Assembly: GCA_033782935.1 (NCBI GenBank)
Contig: JAWQEG010000717.1
Coordinates: 186,001-250,000, forward strand
From: Petrolisthes cinctipes
Lineage: Eukaryota > Arthropoda > Malacostraca > Decapoda > Porcellanidae
DNA: 64,000 nt
Direction of reading: 5' to 3'
Positions 1 to 10,700 of the stretch are shown piece after piece. Numbering within the stretch: position 1 is the stretch's first letter; every line of letters begins with the position of its first letter. The notes under the pieces were generated by a model. The model was not told where the DNA came from, searched no databases, and worked only from the letters and a program-made list of their open reading frames with translations. A program made the position numbers and the translations under genes.

Positions 1-67
1 TCAAATTCAGTCCCAAAACACCCGAAAATTCGATATTTAGAGGTCCCAGAAGGTATCTGTACATGCC
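1..67 (+). repeat. Right end of a type C monomer cut by the window edge
   Basis: The window opens inside a C monomer, at 'tcaaattcagtccc', and runs to the monomer joint before base 68. The same sequence sits at 19407-19473, so the long duplication described below is already in progress at base 1 and its left end lies outside the window. Confidence 0.9.
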
Positions 68-2070
68 TACTCCGTGTTAGAGTATTTTCAAAATACAGGC
101 CAAAAACATACTGAAAATCGATCTTTTAGGTGCCCAAAAGTCGATATGTGCATGCATCTTCTGTACCCGTTTATATCTCAAATTCTGGCCCTAAACATCC
201 GAAAATTCGATATTTTGGGGTCCCAGAAGCGATCTGTACATGCCTACTCCGTGTTAGAGTATTTTCAAAGTTCAGGCCCAAAACATGCTGAAAATCGATA
301 TTTTTGATGCCCAAAGTCAATATGTGCATGTATCTTCTGTACCCGTTTATATCTCAAATTCAGGCTCAAAACACCCGAAAATTCAATATTTTGGGGTCCC
401 AGAAGCAATCTGTACATGCCTACTCAGTGCTAGAATATTTTCAAAATATAGGCTAAAAACATGCTAATAATCGATCTTTTAGGTGCCAAAAAGTCGATAT
501 CTCAAATTCAGTCCCAAAACACCCGAAAATTCGATATTTAGGGGTCCCAGAAGCGATCTGTACATGCCTACTCCGTGTTAGAGTATTTTCAAAATACATG
601 CTCAAAACATACTGAAAATCGATCTTTTAGGTGCACAAAAGTCGATATGTGCATGCATCTTCAGTACCCGTTTATATATCAAATTCAGGCTCAAAACACC
701 CGAAAATTCAATATTTTGGGGTCCCAGAAGCAATCTGTACATGCCTACTCAGTGTTAGAGTATTTTCAAAATACAGGCCCAAAACATGCTGAAAATCGAT
801 ATTTTAGATGCCCAAAGTCAATATGTGCATGTATCTTCTGTACCCGTTTATATCTCAAATTCAGGCTCAAAACACCCGAAAATTCAATATTTTGGGGTCC
901 CAGAAGCAATCTGTACATGCCTACACAGTGCTAGAATATTTTCAAAATATAGGCTAAAAACATGCTAAAAATCGACATTTTAGGTGCCAAAAAATCGATA
1001 TCTCAAATTCAGTCCCAAAACACCCGAAAATTCGATATTTAGAGGTCCCAGAAGGTATCTGTACATGCCTACTCCGTGTTAGAGTATTTTCAAAATACAG
1101 GCCAAAAACATACTGAAAATCGATCTTTTAGGTGCCCAAAAGTCGATATGTGCATGCATCTTCAGTACCCGTTTATATATCAAATTCAGGCTCAAAACAC
1201 CCGAAAATTCAATATTTTGGGGTCCCAGAAGCAATCTGTACATGCCTACTCAGTGTTAGAGTATTTTCAAAATACAGGCCCAAAACATGCTGAAAATCGA
1301 TATTTTAGATGCCCAAAGTCAATATGTGCATGTATCTTCTGTACCCGTTTATATCTCAAATTCAGGCTCAAAACACCCGAAAATTCAATATTTTGGGGTC
1401 CCAGAAGCAATCTGTACATGCCTACACAGTGCTAGAATATTTTCAAAATATAGGCTAAAAACATGCTAAAAATCGATATTTTAGGTGCCAAAAAATCGAT
1501 ATCTCAAATTCAGTCCCAAAACACCCGAAAATTCGATATTTAGAGGTCCCAGAAGGTATCTGTACATGCCTACTCCGTGTTAGAGTATTTTCAAAATACA
1601 GGCCAAAAACATACTGAAAATCGATCTTTTAGGTGCCCAAAAGTCGATATGTGCATGCATCTTCTGTACCCGTTTATATCTCAAATTCTGGCCCTAAACA
1701 CCTGAAAATCTGATATTTTGGGGTCCCAGAAGCGATCTGTACATGCCTACTCTGTGTTAGAGTATTTTCAAAATTTAGGCCCAAAACATGCTGAAATCGA
1801 TATTTTTGGTGCCCAAAGTCAATATATGCATGTATCTTCTGTACCCGTTTATATCTCAAATTCAGGCTCAAAACACCCGAAAATTCTATATTTTGGGGTC
1901 CCAGAAGCAATCTGTACATGCCTACTCAGTGCTAGAATATTTTCAAAATATAGCCTAAAAACATGCTAAAAATCGATCTTTTAGGTGCCAAAAAGTCGAT
2001 ATCTCAAATTCAGTCCCAAAACACCCGAAAATTCGATATTTAGGGGTCCCAGAAGCAATCTGTACATGCC
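68..2070 (+). repeat. Four 501-bp trimers (copy I)
   Basis: Units start at 68 (A-B-C), 569 (A'-B'-C), 1070 (A-B'-C) and 1571 (A-B-C). The last is 500 bp because the B at 1748 has lost one adenine ('gctgaaatcgat'), giving a 175-bp monomer. That single-base deletion is repeated at 21154-21328 in copy II, a good marker of shared descent. Confidence 0.9.
746..921 (+). repeat. Type B' monomer, 176 bp
   Basis: Like B, but starting 'tactcagtgttagag' with 'tacaggcccaaaacatgctg' and 'gatattttagatgcccaaag' in place of the B motif 'ttcagg...gatatttttggtgccc'. It usually follows A' and precedes a C of the 'tacacagtg' form. The A'-B'-C trimer is therefore a second 501-bp unit type alternating with A-B-C. 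Confidence 0.9.
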
Positions 2071-2247
2071 TACTCCGTGTTAGAGTATTTTCAAAATACA
2101 TGCTCAAAACATACTGAAAATCGATCTTTTAGGTGCACAAAAGTCGATATGTGCATGCATCTTCAGTACCCGTTTATATCTCAAATTCAGGCTCAAAACA
2201 CCCGAAAATTCAATATTTTGGGGTCCCAGAAGCAATCTGTACATGCC
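2071..2247 (+). repeat. Type A' monomer, 177 bp (A-left/B-right chimera class)
   Basis: The left half is A-like but carries 'tacatgctcaaaacatactg' and 'gtgcacaaaagtcgatatg'. The right half reads 'cttcagtaccc', 'caggctcaaaacacccg', 'attcaatatttt' and 'gaagcaatctg', which is B-type. A' is common throughout. Sub-variants include 'tttaagtgcac' (from 9892), 'gatcatttagg' (11867, 13031, 36418), 'gttaaagtat' (14183, 31910, 35932, 39518, 44746, 54023) and 'ctcataacatac' (13356, 36919, 40019, 41468). These tag lineages within the array. Confidence 0.9.
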
Positions 2248-2395
2248 TACTCAGTGTTAGAGTATTTTCAAAATACAGGCCCAAAACATGCTGAAAATCG
2301 ATATTTTAGGTGCCAAAAAATCGATATCTCAAATTCAGTCACAAAACACCCGAAAATTCGATATTTAGAGGTCCCAGAAGGTATCTGTACATGCC
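2248..2395 (+). repeat. B'/C hybrid monomer, 148 bp
   Basis: The left part is B' ('tactcagtgttagag', 'tacaggcccaaaacatgctg'). From 'gatattttaggtgcc' onward it is type C, including the 29-bp deletion, and it carries a private 'cagtcacaaaac'. The same hybrid recurs at 3904, 21654, 23310, 47740, 49243, 57017 and 58520. It replaces a B'-C pair and so shortens a 501-bp unit to 325 bp. Confidence 0.85.
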
Positions 2396-2572
2396 TACTC
2401 CGTGTTAGAGTATTTTCAAAATACAGGCCAAAAACATACTGAAAATCGATCTTTTAGGTGCCCAAAAGTCGATATGTGCATGCATCTTCTGTACCCGTTT
2501 ATATCTCAAATTCTGGCCCTAAACACCCGAAAATTCGATATTTTGGAGTCCAAGAAGCGATCTGTACATGCC
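2396..2572 (+). repeat. Type A monomer, 177 bp (exemplar)
   Basis: Begins at 'tactccgtgttagag'. Diagnostic features in order are 'tacaggccaaaaacatactg', 'cttttaggtgcccaaaag', 'gtcgatatgtgcatgcat', 'cttctgtaccc', 'tctggccctaaacaccc', 'attcgatatttt' and 'gaagcgatctg'. A closely matching type A counted by hand has 72 G+C in 177. Its length is a multiple of three, so reading frames stay open across A into the next monomer. This is a property of the repeat and not evidence of coding. The exemplar has one private base, 'ggagtcc' near 2547, where copy II has g. Confidence 0.93.
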
Positions 2573-4228
2573 TACTCCGTGTTAGAGTATTTTCAAAATT
2601 CATGCCAAAAACATGCTGAAAATCGATATTTTTGGTGCCCAAAGTCAATATGTGCATGTATCTTCTGTACCCGTTTATATCTCAAATTCAGGCTCAAAAC
2701 ACCCGAAAATTCAATATTTTGGGGTCCCAGAAGCAATCTGTACATGCCTACTCAGTGCTAGAATATTTTCAAAATATAGGCTAAAAACATGCTAAAAATC
2801 GATCTTTTAGGTGCCAAAAAGTCGATATCTCAAATTCAGTCCCAAAACACCCGAAAATTCGATATTTAGGGGTCCCAGAAGCGATCTGTACATGCCTACT
2901 CCGTGTTAGAGTATTTTCAAAATACATGCTCAAAACATACTGAAAATCGATCTTTTAGGTGCACAAAAGTCGATATGAGCATGCATCTTCAGTACCCGTT
3001 TATATCTCAAATTCAAGCTCAAAACACCCGAAAATTCAATATTTTGGGGTCCCAGAAACAATCTGTACATGCTTACTCAGTGTTAGAGTATTTTCAAAAT
3101 ACAGGCCCAAAACATGCTGAAAATCGATATTTTAGATGCCTAAAGTCAATATGTGCATGTATCTTCTGTATCCGTTTATATCTCAAATTCAGGCTCAAAA
3201 CACCCGAAAATTCAATATTTTGGGGTCCCAGAAGCAATCTGTACATGCCTACACAGTGCTAGAATATTTTCAAAATATAGGCTAAAAACATGCTAAAAAT
3301 CGACAATTTAGGTGCCAAAAAATCGATATCTCAAATTCAGTCCCAAAACACCCGAAAATTCGATATTTAGAGGTCCCAGAAGCGATCTGTACAAGCCTAC
3401 TCCGTGTTAGAGTATTTTCAAAATTCAGGCCCAAAACATGCTGAAAATCGATATTTTTGGTGCCCAAAGTCAATATGTGCATGTATCTTCTGTACCCGTT
3501 TATATATCAAATTCAGGCTCAAAACACCCGAAAATTCAATATTTTGGGGTCCCAGAAGCAATCTGTACATGCCTACTCAGTGCTAGAATATTTTCAAAAT
3601 ATAGGCTTTTATAAAAACATGCTAAAAATCGATCTTTTAGGTGCCAAAAAGTCGATATCTCAAATTCAGTCCCAAAACACCCGAAAATTCGATATTTAGG
3701 GGTCCCAGAAGCAATCTGTACATGCCTACTCCGTGTTAGAGTATTTTCAAAATACATGCTCAAAACATACTGAAAATCGATCTTTTAGGTGCCCAAAAGT
3801 CGATATGTGCATGCATCTTCAGTACCCGTTTATATCTCAAATTCAGGCTCAAAACACCCGAAAATTCGATATTTTGGGGTCCCAGAAGCAATCTGTACAT
3901 GCCTACTCAGTGTTAGAGTATTTTCAAAATACAGGCCCAAAACATGCTGAAAATCGATATTTTAGGTGCCAAAAAATCGATATCTCAAATTCAGTCACAA
4001 AACACCCGAAAATTCGATATTTAGAGGTCCCAGAAGGTATCTGTACATGCCTACTCCGTGTTAGAGTATTTTCAAAATACAGGCCAAAAACATACTGAAA
4101 ATCGATCTTTTAGGTGCCCAAAAGTCGATATGTGCATGCATCTTCTGTACCCGTTTTTATCTCAAATTCTGTCCCTAAACACCCGAAAATTCGATATTTT
4201 GGGATCCAAGAAGCGATCTGTACATGCC

Positions 4229-4404
4229 TACTCCGTGTTAGAGTATTTTCAAAATTCAGGCCCAAAACATGCTGAAAATCGATATTTTTGGTGCCCAAAG
4301 TCAATATGTGCATGTATCTTCTGTACCCGTTTATATCTCAAATTCAGGCTCAAAACACCCGAAAATTCAATATTTTGGGGTCCCAGAAGCAATCTGTACA
4401 TGCC
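4229..4404 (+). repeat. Type B monomer, 176 bp (exemplar)
   Basis: Starts 'tactccgtgttagag' like A, but continues 'attcaggcccaaaacatgctg', 'gatatttttggtgcccaaag', 'gtcaatatgtgcatgtatc', 'caggctcaaaacacccg', 'attcaatatttt' and 'gaagcaatctg'. Several A/B differences are CG against CA (gtcgat/gtcaat, ttcgat/ttcaat, gcgatc/gcaatc), as expected from deamination of methylated CpG. B is normally followed by C. Confidence 0.93.
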
Positions 4405-4552
4405 TACTCAGTGCTAGAATATTTTCAAAATATAGGCTAAAAACATGCTAAAAATCGATCTTTTAGGTGCCAAAAAGTCGATATCTCAAATTCAGTCCCA
4501 AAACACCCGAAAATTCGATATTTAGGGGTCCCAGAAGCGATCTGTACAAGCC
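4405..4552 (+). repeat. Type C monomer, 148 bp (exemplar, 29-bp deletion form)
   Basis: Starts 'tactcagtgctagaat' (elsewhere 'tacacagtgctagaat') and carries 'ataggctaaaaacatgct', 'gtgccaaaaagtcgatatctc' and 'gatatttaggggtccc' (or 'tagaggtccc'). Compared with A, the 29 bases from 'gtgcatgcat' through 'cgtttatat' are missing, and 'atat' lies on both sides of the gap. C closes nearly every higher-order unit, so it is an established class and not a sporadic deletion. Confidence 0.93.
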
Positions 4553-5382
4553 TACTCCGTGTTAGAGTATTTTCAAAATACATGCTCAAAACATACTGAA
4601 AATCGATCTTTTAGGTGCACAAAAGTCGATATGTGCATGCATCTTCAGTACCCGTTTATATCTCAAATTCAAGCTCAAAACACCCGAAAATTCAATATTT
4701 TGGGGTCCCAGAAGCAATCTGTACATGCTTACTCAGTGTTAGAGTATTTTCAAAATACAGGCCCAAAACATGCTGAAAATCGATATTTTAGATGCCTAAA
4801 TTCAATATGTGCATGTATCTTCTGTACCCGTTTATATCTCAAATTCAGGCTCAAAACACCCGAAAATTCAATATTTTGGGGTCCCAGAAGCAATCTGTAC
4901 ATGCCTACACAGTGCTAGAATATTTTCAAAATATAGGCTAAAAACATGCTAAAAATCGACATTTTAGGTGCCAAAAAATCGATATCTCAAATTCAGTCCC
5001 AAAACACCCGAAAATTCGATATTTAGAGGTCCCAGAAGCGATCTGTACAAGCCTACTCCGTGTTAGAGTATTTTCAAAATTCAGGCCCAAAACATGATGA
5101 AAATCGATATTTTTGGTGCCCAAAGTCAATATGTGCATGTATCTTCTGTACCCGTTTATATCTCAAATTCAGGCTCAAAACACCCGAAAATTCAATATTT
5201 TGGGGTCCCAGAAGCAATCTGTACATGCCTACTCAGTGCTAGAATATTTTCAAAATATAGGCTTTTATAAAAACATGCTAAAAATCGATCTTTTAGGTGC
5301 CAAAAAGTCGATATCTCAAATTCAGTCCCAAAACACCCGAAAATTCGATATTTAGGGGTCCCAGAAGCGATCTGTACATGCC

Positions 5383-7062
5383 TACTCCGTGTTAGAGTAT
5401 TTTCAAAATACATGCTCAAAACATACTGAAAATCGATCTTTTAGGTGCCCAAAAGTCGATATGTGCATGCATCTTCAGTACCCGTTTATATCTCAAATTC
5501 AGGCTCAAAACACCCGAAAATTCGATATTTTGGGGTCCCAGAAGCAAGCTGTACATGCCTACTCAGTGTTAGAGTATTTTCAAAATACAGGCCCAAAACA
5601 TGCTGAAAATCGATATTTTTGGTGCCCAAAGTCAATATGTGCATGTATCATCTGTACCCGTTTATATCTCAAATTCAGGCTCAAAACACCCAAAAATTCA
5701 ATATTTTGGGGTCCCAAAAGCAATCTGTACATGCCTACACAGTGCTAGAATATTTTCAAAATATAGGCTAAAAACATGCTAAAAATCGACATTTTAGGTG
5801 CCAAAAAATCGATATCTCAAATTCAGTCCCAAAACACCCGAATATTCGATATTTAGAGGTCCCAGAAGGTATCTGTACATGCCTACTCCGTGTTAGAGTA
5901 TTTTCAAAATACAGGCCAAAAACATACTGAAAATCGATCTTTTAGGTGCCCAAAAGTCGATATGTGCATGCATCTTCTGTACCCGTTTATATCTCAAATT
6001 CTAGCCCTAAACACCCGAAAATTCGATATTTTGGGGTCCCAGAAGCGATCTGTACATGCCTACTCAGTGTTAGAGTTTTTTCAAAATTCAGGCGCAAAAC
6101 ATGCTGAAAATCGATATTTTTGGTGCCCAAAGTCAATATGTGCATGTATCTTCTGTACCCGTTTATATCTCAAATTCAGGCTCAAAACACCCGAAAATTC
6201 AATATTTTGGGGTCCCAGAAGCAATCTGTACATGCCTACTCAGTGCTAGAATATTTTCAAAATATAGGCTAAAAACATGCTAAAAATCGATCTTTTAGGT
6301 GCCAAAAAGTCGATATCTCAAATTCAGTCCCAAAACACCCGAAAATTCGATATTTAAGGGTCCCAGAAGCGATCTGTACATGCCTACTCCGTGTTAGAGT
6401 ATTTTCAAAATACATGCTCAAAACATACTGAAAATCGATCTTTTAGGTGCACAAAAGTCGATATGTGCATGCATCTTCAGTACCCGTTTATATCTCAAAT
6501 TCAGGCTCAAAACACCCGAAAATTCGATATTTTGGGGTCCCAGAAGCAATCTGTACATGCCTACTTAGTGTTAGAGTATTTTCAAAATACATGCTCAAAA
6601 CATACTGAAAATCGATCTTTTAGGTGCACAAAAGTCGATATGTGCATGCATCTTCAGTACCCATTTATATTTCAAATTCAGGCTCAAAACACCCGAAAAT
6701 TCAATATTTTGGGGTCCTAGAAGCAATCTGTACATGCTTACTCAGTGTTAGAGTATTTTCAAAATACAGGCCCAAAACATGCAGAAAATCGATATTTTAG
6801 ATGCCCAAAGTCAATACGTGCATGTATCTTCTGTACCCGTTTATATCTCAAATTCAGGCTCAAAACACCCGAAAATTCAATATTTTGGGGTCCCAGAAGC
6901 AATCTGTACATGCCTACACAGTGCTAGAATATTTTCAAAATATAGGCTAAAAACATGCTAAAAATCGACATTTTAGGTGCCAAAAAATCGATATCTCAAA
7001 TTCAGTCCCAAAACACCCGAAAATTCGATATTTAGAGGTCCCAGAAGGTATCTGTACATGCC
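5383..7062 (+). repeat. Two trimers and one 678-bp tetramer
   Basis: 501-bp units start at 5383 (A'-B-C) and 5884 (A-B-C, with 'gagttttttc' in B at 6061). A 678-bp unit starts at 6385 (A'-A'-B'-C, with two adjacent A' monomers). Part of this block belongs to the 2004-bp tandem duplication. Confidence 0.88.
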
Positions 7063-7742
7063 TACTCCGTGTTAGAGTATTTTCAAAATACAGGCCAAAA
7101 ACATACTGAAAATCGATCTTTTAGGTGCCCAAAAGTCGATATGTGCATGCATCTTCTGTACCCGTTTATATCGCAAATTCTGGCCCTAAACACCCGAAAA
7201 TTCGATATTTTGGGGTCCCATAAGCGATCTGTACATGCCTACTCTGTGTTAGAGTATTTTCAAAATACAGGCCCAAAACATGCTGAAAATCGATATTTTA
7301 GATGCCCAAAGTCAATATGTGCATGTATCTTCTGTACCCGTTTATATCTCAAATTCAGGCTCAAAACACCCGAAAATTCAATATTTTGGGGTCCCACAAG
7401 CAATCTGTACATGCCTACACAGTGCTAGAATATTTTCAAAATATAGGCTAAAAACATGCTAAAAATCGACATTTTAGGTGCCAAAAAATCGATATCTCAA
7501 ATTCAGTCCCAAAACACCCGAAAATTCGATATTTAGAGGTCCCAGAAGGTATCTGTACATGCCTACTCCGTGTTAGAGTATTTTCAAAATTCAGGCCCAA
7601 AACATGCTGAAAATCGATATTTTTGGTGCCCAAAGTCAATATGTGCATGTATCTTCTGTACCCGTTTATATCTCAAATTCAGGCTCAAAACACCCGAAAA
7701 TTCAATATTTTGGGGTCCCAGAAGCAATCTGTACATGCCTAC
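5718..7742 (+). repeat. 2004-bp tandem duplication, first copy (with breakpoint interval)
   Basis: Bases from the 5718-5738 interval on repeat exactly 2004 bp later. The left limit is set by a mismatch at 5717/7721 ('cccaaaag' against 'cccagaag'). The right limit is set by 7743/9747 ('tacaca' against 'tactca'). I saw no mismatch between the copies. 2004 is 4 x 501. Copy II (25124-27148) carries the segment once, so the gain occurred in copy I after the larger duplication, or copy II lost it. Confidence 0.9.
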
Positions 7743-10700
7743 ACAGTGCTAGAATATTTTCAAAATATAGGCTAAAAACATGCTAAAAATCGACATTTTA
7801 GGTGCCAAAAAATCGATATCTCAAATTCAGTCCCAAAACACCCGAATATTCGATATTTAGAGGTCCCAGAAGGTATCTGTACATGCCTACTCCGTGTTAG
7901 AGTATTTTCAAAATACAGGCCAAAAACATACTGAAAATCGATCTTTTAGGTGCCCAAAAGTCGATATGTGCATGCATCTTCTGTACCCGTTTATATCTCA
8001 AATTCTAGCCCTAAACACCCGAAAATTCGATATTTTGGGGTCCCAGAAGCGATCTGTACATGCCTACTCAGTGTTAGAGTTTTTTCAAAATTCAGGCGCA
8101 AAACATGCTGAAAATCGATATTTTTGGTGCCCAAAGTCAATATGTGCATGTATCTTCTGTACCCGTTTATATCTCAAATTCAGGCTCAAAACACCCGAAA
8201 ATTCAATATTTTGGGGTCCCAGAAGCAATCTGTACATGCCTACTCAGTGCTAGAATATTTTCAAAATATAGGCTAAAAACATGCTAAAAATCGATCTTTT
8301 AGGTGCCAAAAAGTCGATATCTCAAATTCAGTCCCAAAACACCCGAAAATTCGATATTTAAGGGTCCCAGAAGCGATCTGTACATGCCTACTCCGTGTTA
8401 GAGTATTTTCAAAATACATGCTCAAAACATACTGAAAATCGATCTTTTAGGTGCACAAAAGTCGATATGTGCATGCATCTTCAGTACCCGTTTATATCTC
8501 AAATTCAGGCTCAAAACACCCGAAAATTCGATATTTTGGGGTCCCAGAAGCAATCTGTACATGCCTACTTAGTGTTAGAGTATTTTCAAAATACATGCTC
8601 AAAACATACTGAAAATCGATCTTTTAGGTGCACAAAAGTCGATATGTGCATGCATCTTCAGTACCCATTTATATTTCAAATTCAGGCTCAAAACACCCGA
8701 AAATTCAATATTTTGGGGTCCTAGAAGCAATCTGTACATGCTTACTCAGTGTTAGAGTATTTTCAAAATACAGGCCCAAAACATGCAGAAAATCGATATT
8801 TTAGATGCCCAAAGTCAATACGTGCATGTATCTTCTGTACCCGTTTATATCTCAAATTCAGGCTCAAAACACCCGAAAATTCAATATTTTGGGGTCCCAG
8901 AAGCAATCTGTACATGCCTACACAGTGCTAGAATATTTTCAAAATATAGGCTAAAAACATGCTAAAAATCGACATTTTAGGTGCCAAAAAATCGATATCT
9001 CAAATTCAGTCCCAAAACACCCGAAAATTCGATATTTAGAGGTCCCAGAAGGTATCTGTACATGCCTACTCCGTGTTAGAGTATTTTCAAAATACAGGCC
9101 AAAAACATACTGAAAATCGATCTTTTAGGTGCCCAAAAGTCGATATGTGCATGCATCTTCTGTACCCGTTTATATCGCAAATTCTGGCCCTAAACACCCG
9201 AAAATTCGATATTTTGGGGTCCCATAAGCGATCTGTACATGCCTACTCTGTGTTAGAGTATTTTCAAAATACAGGCCCAAAACATGCTGAAAATCGATAT
9301 TTTAGATGCCCAAAGTCAATATGTGCATGTATCTTCTGTACCCGTTTATATCTCAAATTCAGGCTCAAAACACCCGAAAATTCAATATTTTGGGGTCCCA
9401 CAAGCAATCTGTACATGCCTACACAGTGCTAGAATATTTTCAAAATATAGGCTAAAAACATGCTAAAAATCGACATTTTAGGTGCCAAAAAATCGATATC
9501 TCAAATTCAGTCCCAAAACACCCGAAAATTCGATATTTAGAGGTCCCAGAAGGTATCTGTACATGCCTACTCCGTGTTAGAGTATTTTCAAAATTCAGGC
9601 CCAAAACATGCTGAAAATCGATATTTTTGGTGCCCAAAGTCAATATGTGCATGTATCTTCTGTACCCGTTTATATCTCAAATTCAGGCTCAAAACACCCG
9701 AAAATTCAATATTTTGGGGTCCCAGAAGCAATCTGTACATGCCTACTCAGTGCTAGAATATTTTCAAAATATTGGCTAAAAACATGCTAAAAATCGATCT
9801 TTTAGGTGCCAAAAAGTCGATATCTCAAATTCAGTCCCAAAACACCCGAAAATTCGATATTTAGGGGTCCCAGAAGCGATCTGTACATGCCTACTCCGTG
9901 TTAGAGTATTTTCAAAATACATGCTCAAAACATACTGAAAATCGATCTTTTAAGTGCACAAAAGTCGATATGTGCATGCATCTTCAGTACCCTTTTATAT
10001 CTCAAATTCAGGCTCAAAACACCCGAAAATTCAATATTTTGGGGTCCCTGAAGCAATCTGTACATGCCTACTCAGTGTTAGAGTATTTTCAAAATACAGG
10101 CCCAAAACATGCTGAAAATCGATATTTTAGATGCCCAAAGTCAATATGTGCATGTATCTTCTGTACCCGTTTATATCTCAAATTCAGGCTCAAAACACCC
10201 GAAAATTCAATATTTTGGGGTCCCACAAGCAATCTGTATATGCCTACACAGTGCTAGAATATTTTCAAAATATAGGCTAAAAACATGCTAAAAATCGACA
10301 TTTTAGGTGCCAAAAAATCGATATCTCAAATTCAGTCCCAAAACACCCGAAAATTCGATATTTAGAGGTCCCAGAAGGTATCTGTACATGCCTACTCCGT
10401 GTTAGAGTATTTTCAAAATTCAGGCCCAAAACATGCTGAAAATCGATATTTTTGGTGTCCAAAGTCAATATGTGCATGTATCTTCTGTACCCGTTTATAT
10501 CTCAAATTCAGGCTCAAAACACCCGAAAATTCAATATTTTGGGGTCCCAGAAGCAATCTGTACATGCCTACTCAGTGCTAGAATATTTTCAAAATATTGG
10601 CTAAAAACATGCTAAAAATCGATCTTTTAGGTGCCAAAAAGTCGATATCTCAAATTCAGTCCCAAAACACCCGAAAATTCGATATTTAGGGGTCCCAGAA

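Larger units (their letters stand above)
2071..3726 (+). repeat. 1656-bp higher-order unit, first copy
   Basis: Monomers: A'(2071) B'/C(2248) A(2396) B(2573) C(2749) A'(2897) B'(3074) C(3250) B(3398) C(3574, 153 bp). The last C contains a 5-bp insertion giving 'ggcttttataaaaacatg' near 3605. The same ten-monomer order follows immediately at 3727. Confidence 0.88.
3727..5382 (+). repeat. 1656-bp higher-order unit, second copy
   Basis: Same ten monomers as 2071-3726 in the same order, again closing with a 153-bp C carrying the 5-bp insertion near 5261. It differs by scattered substitutions, for example 'cgttttta' near 4153, 'gggatccaag' near 4201 and 'gcctaaattc' near 4796. It is therefore older than the 2004-bp and 9277-bp duplications. 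Confidence 0.88.

Noticed and set aside
81..200. tRNA, 5S rRNA or other Pol III gene hidden in the monomer.
   Set aside because: I see no cloverleaf, A-box/B-box pair or T-run terminator in a suitable order in any monomer class.
575..934. Recurring open frames of 60-146 codons on the + strand (typical 119-codon frame over A+B, for example 575-934; longest at 14063-14503 and its copies) and 66-75 codons on the - strand.
   Set aside because: They follow the monomer period. A is 177 bp, a multiple of three, so frames stay open by chance across A and B until C shifts them. Overlapping frames on both strands, no recognisable domain, no consistent start context, and variants that follow satellite subfamilies all argue against coding.
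3604..3620. 'gcttttataaaaac' as a TATA-like promoter element.
   Set aside because: It comes from a 5-bp insertion in one C subfamily and has no gene or transcript evidence beside it.
2517..4527. Telomere-like heptamers: 'ccctaaa' in A monomers (2517-2523) and 'tttaggg' in C monomers (4521-4527).
   Set aside because: Only single heptamers occur, in fixed monomer positions and opposite orientations, never in tandem. They are most likely chance, and at best a curiosity if the source is a plant.
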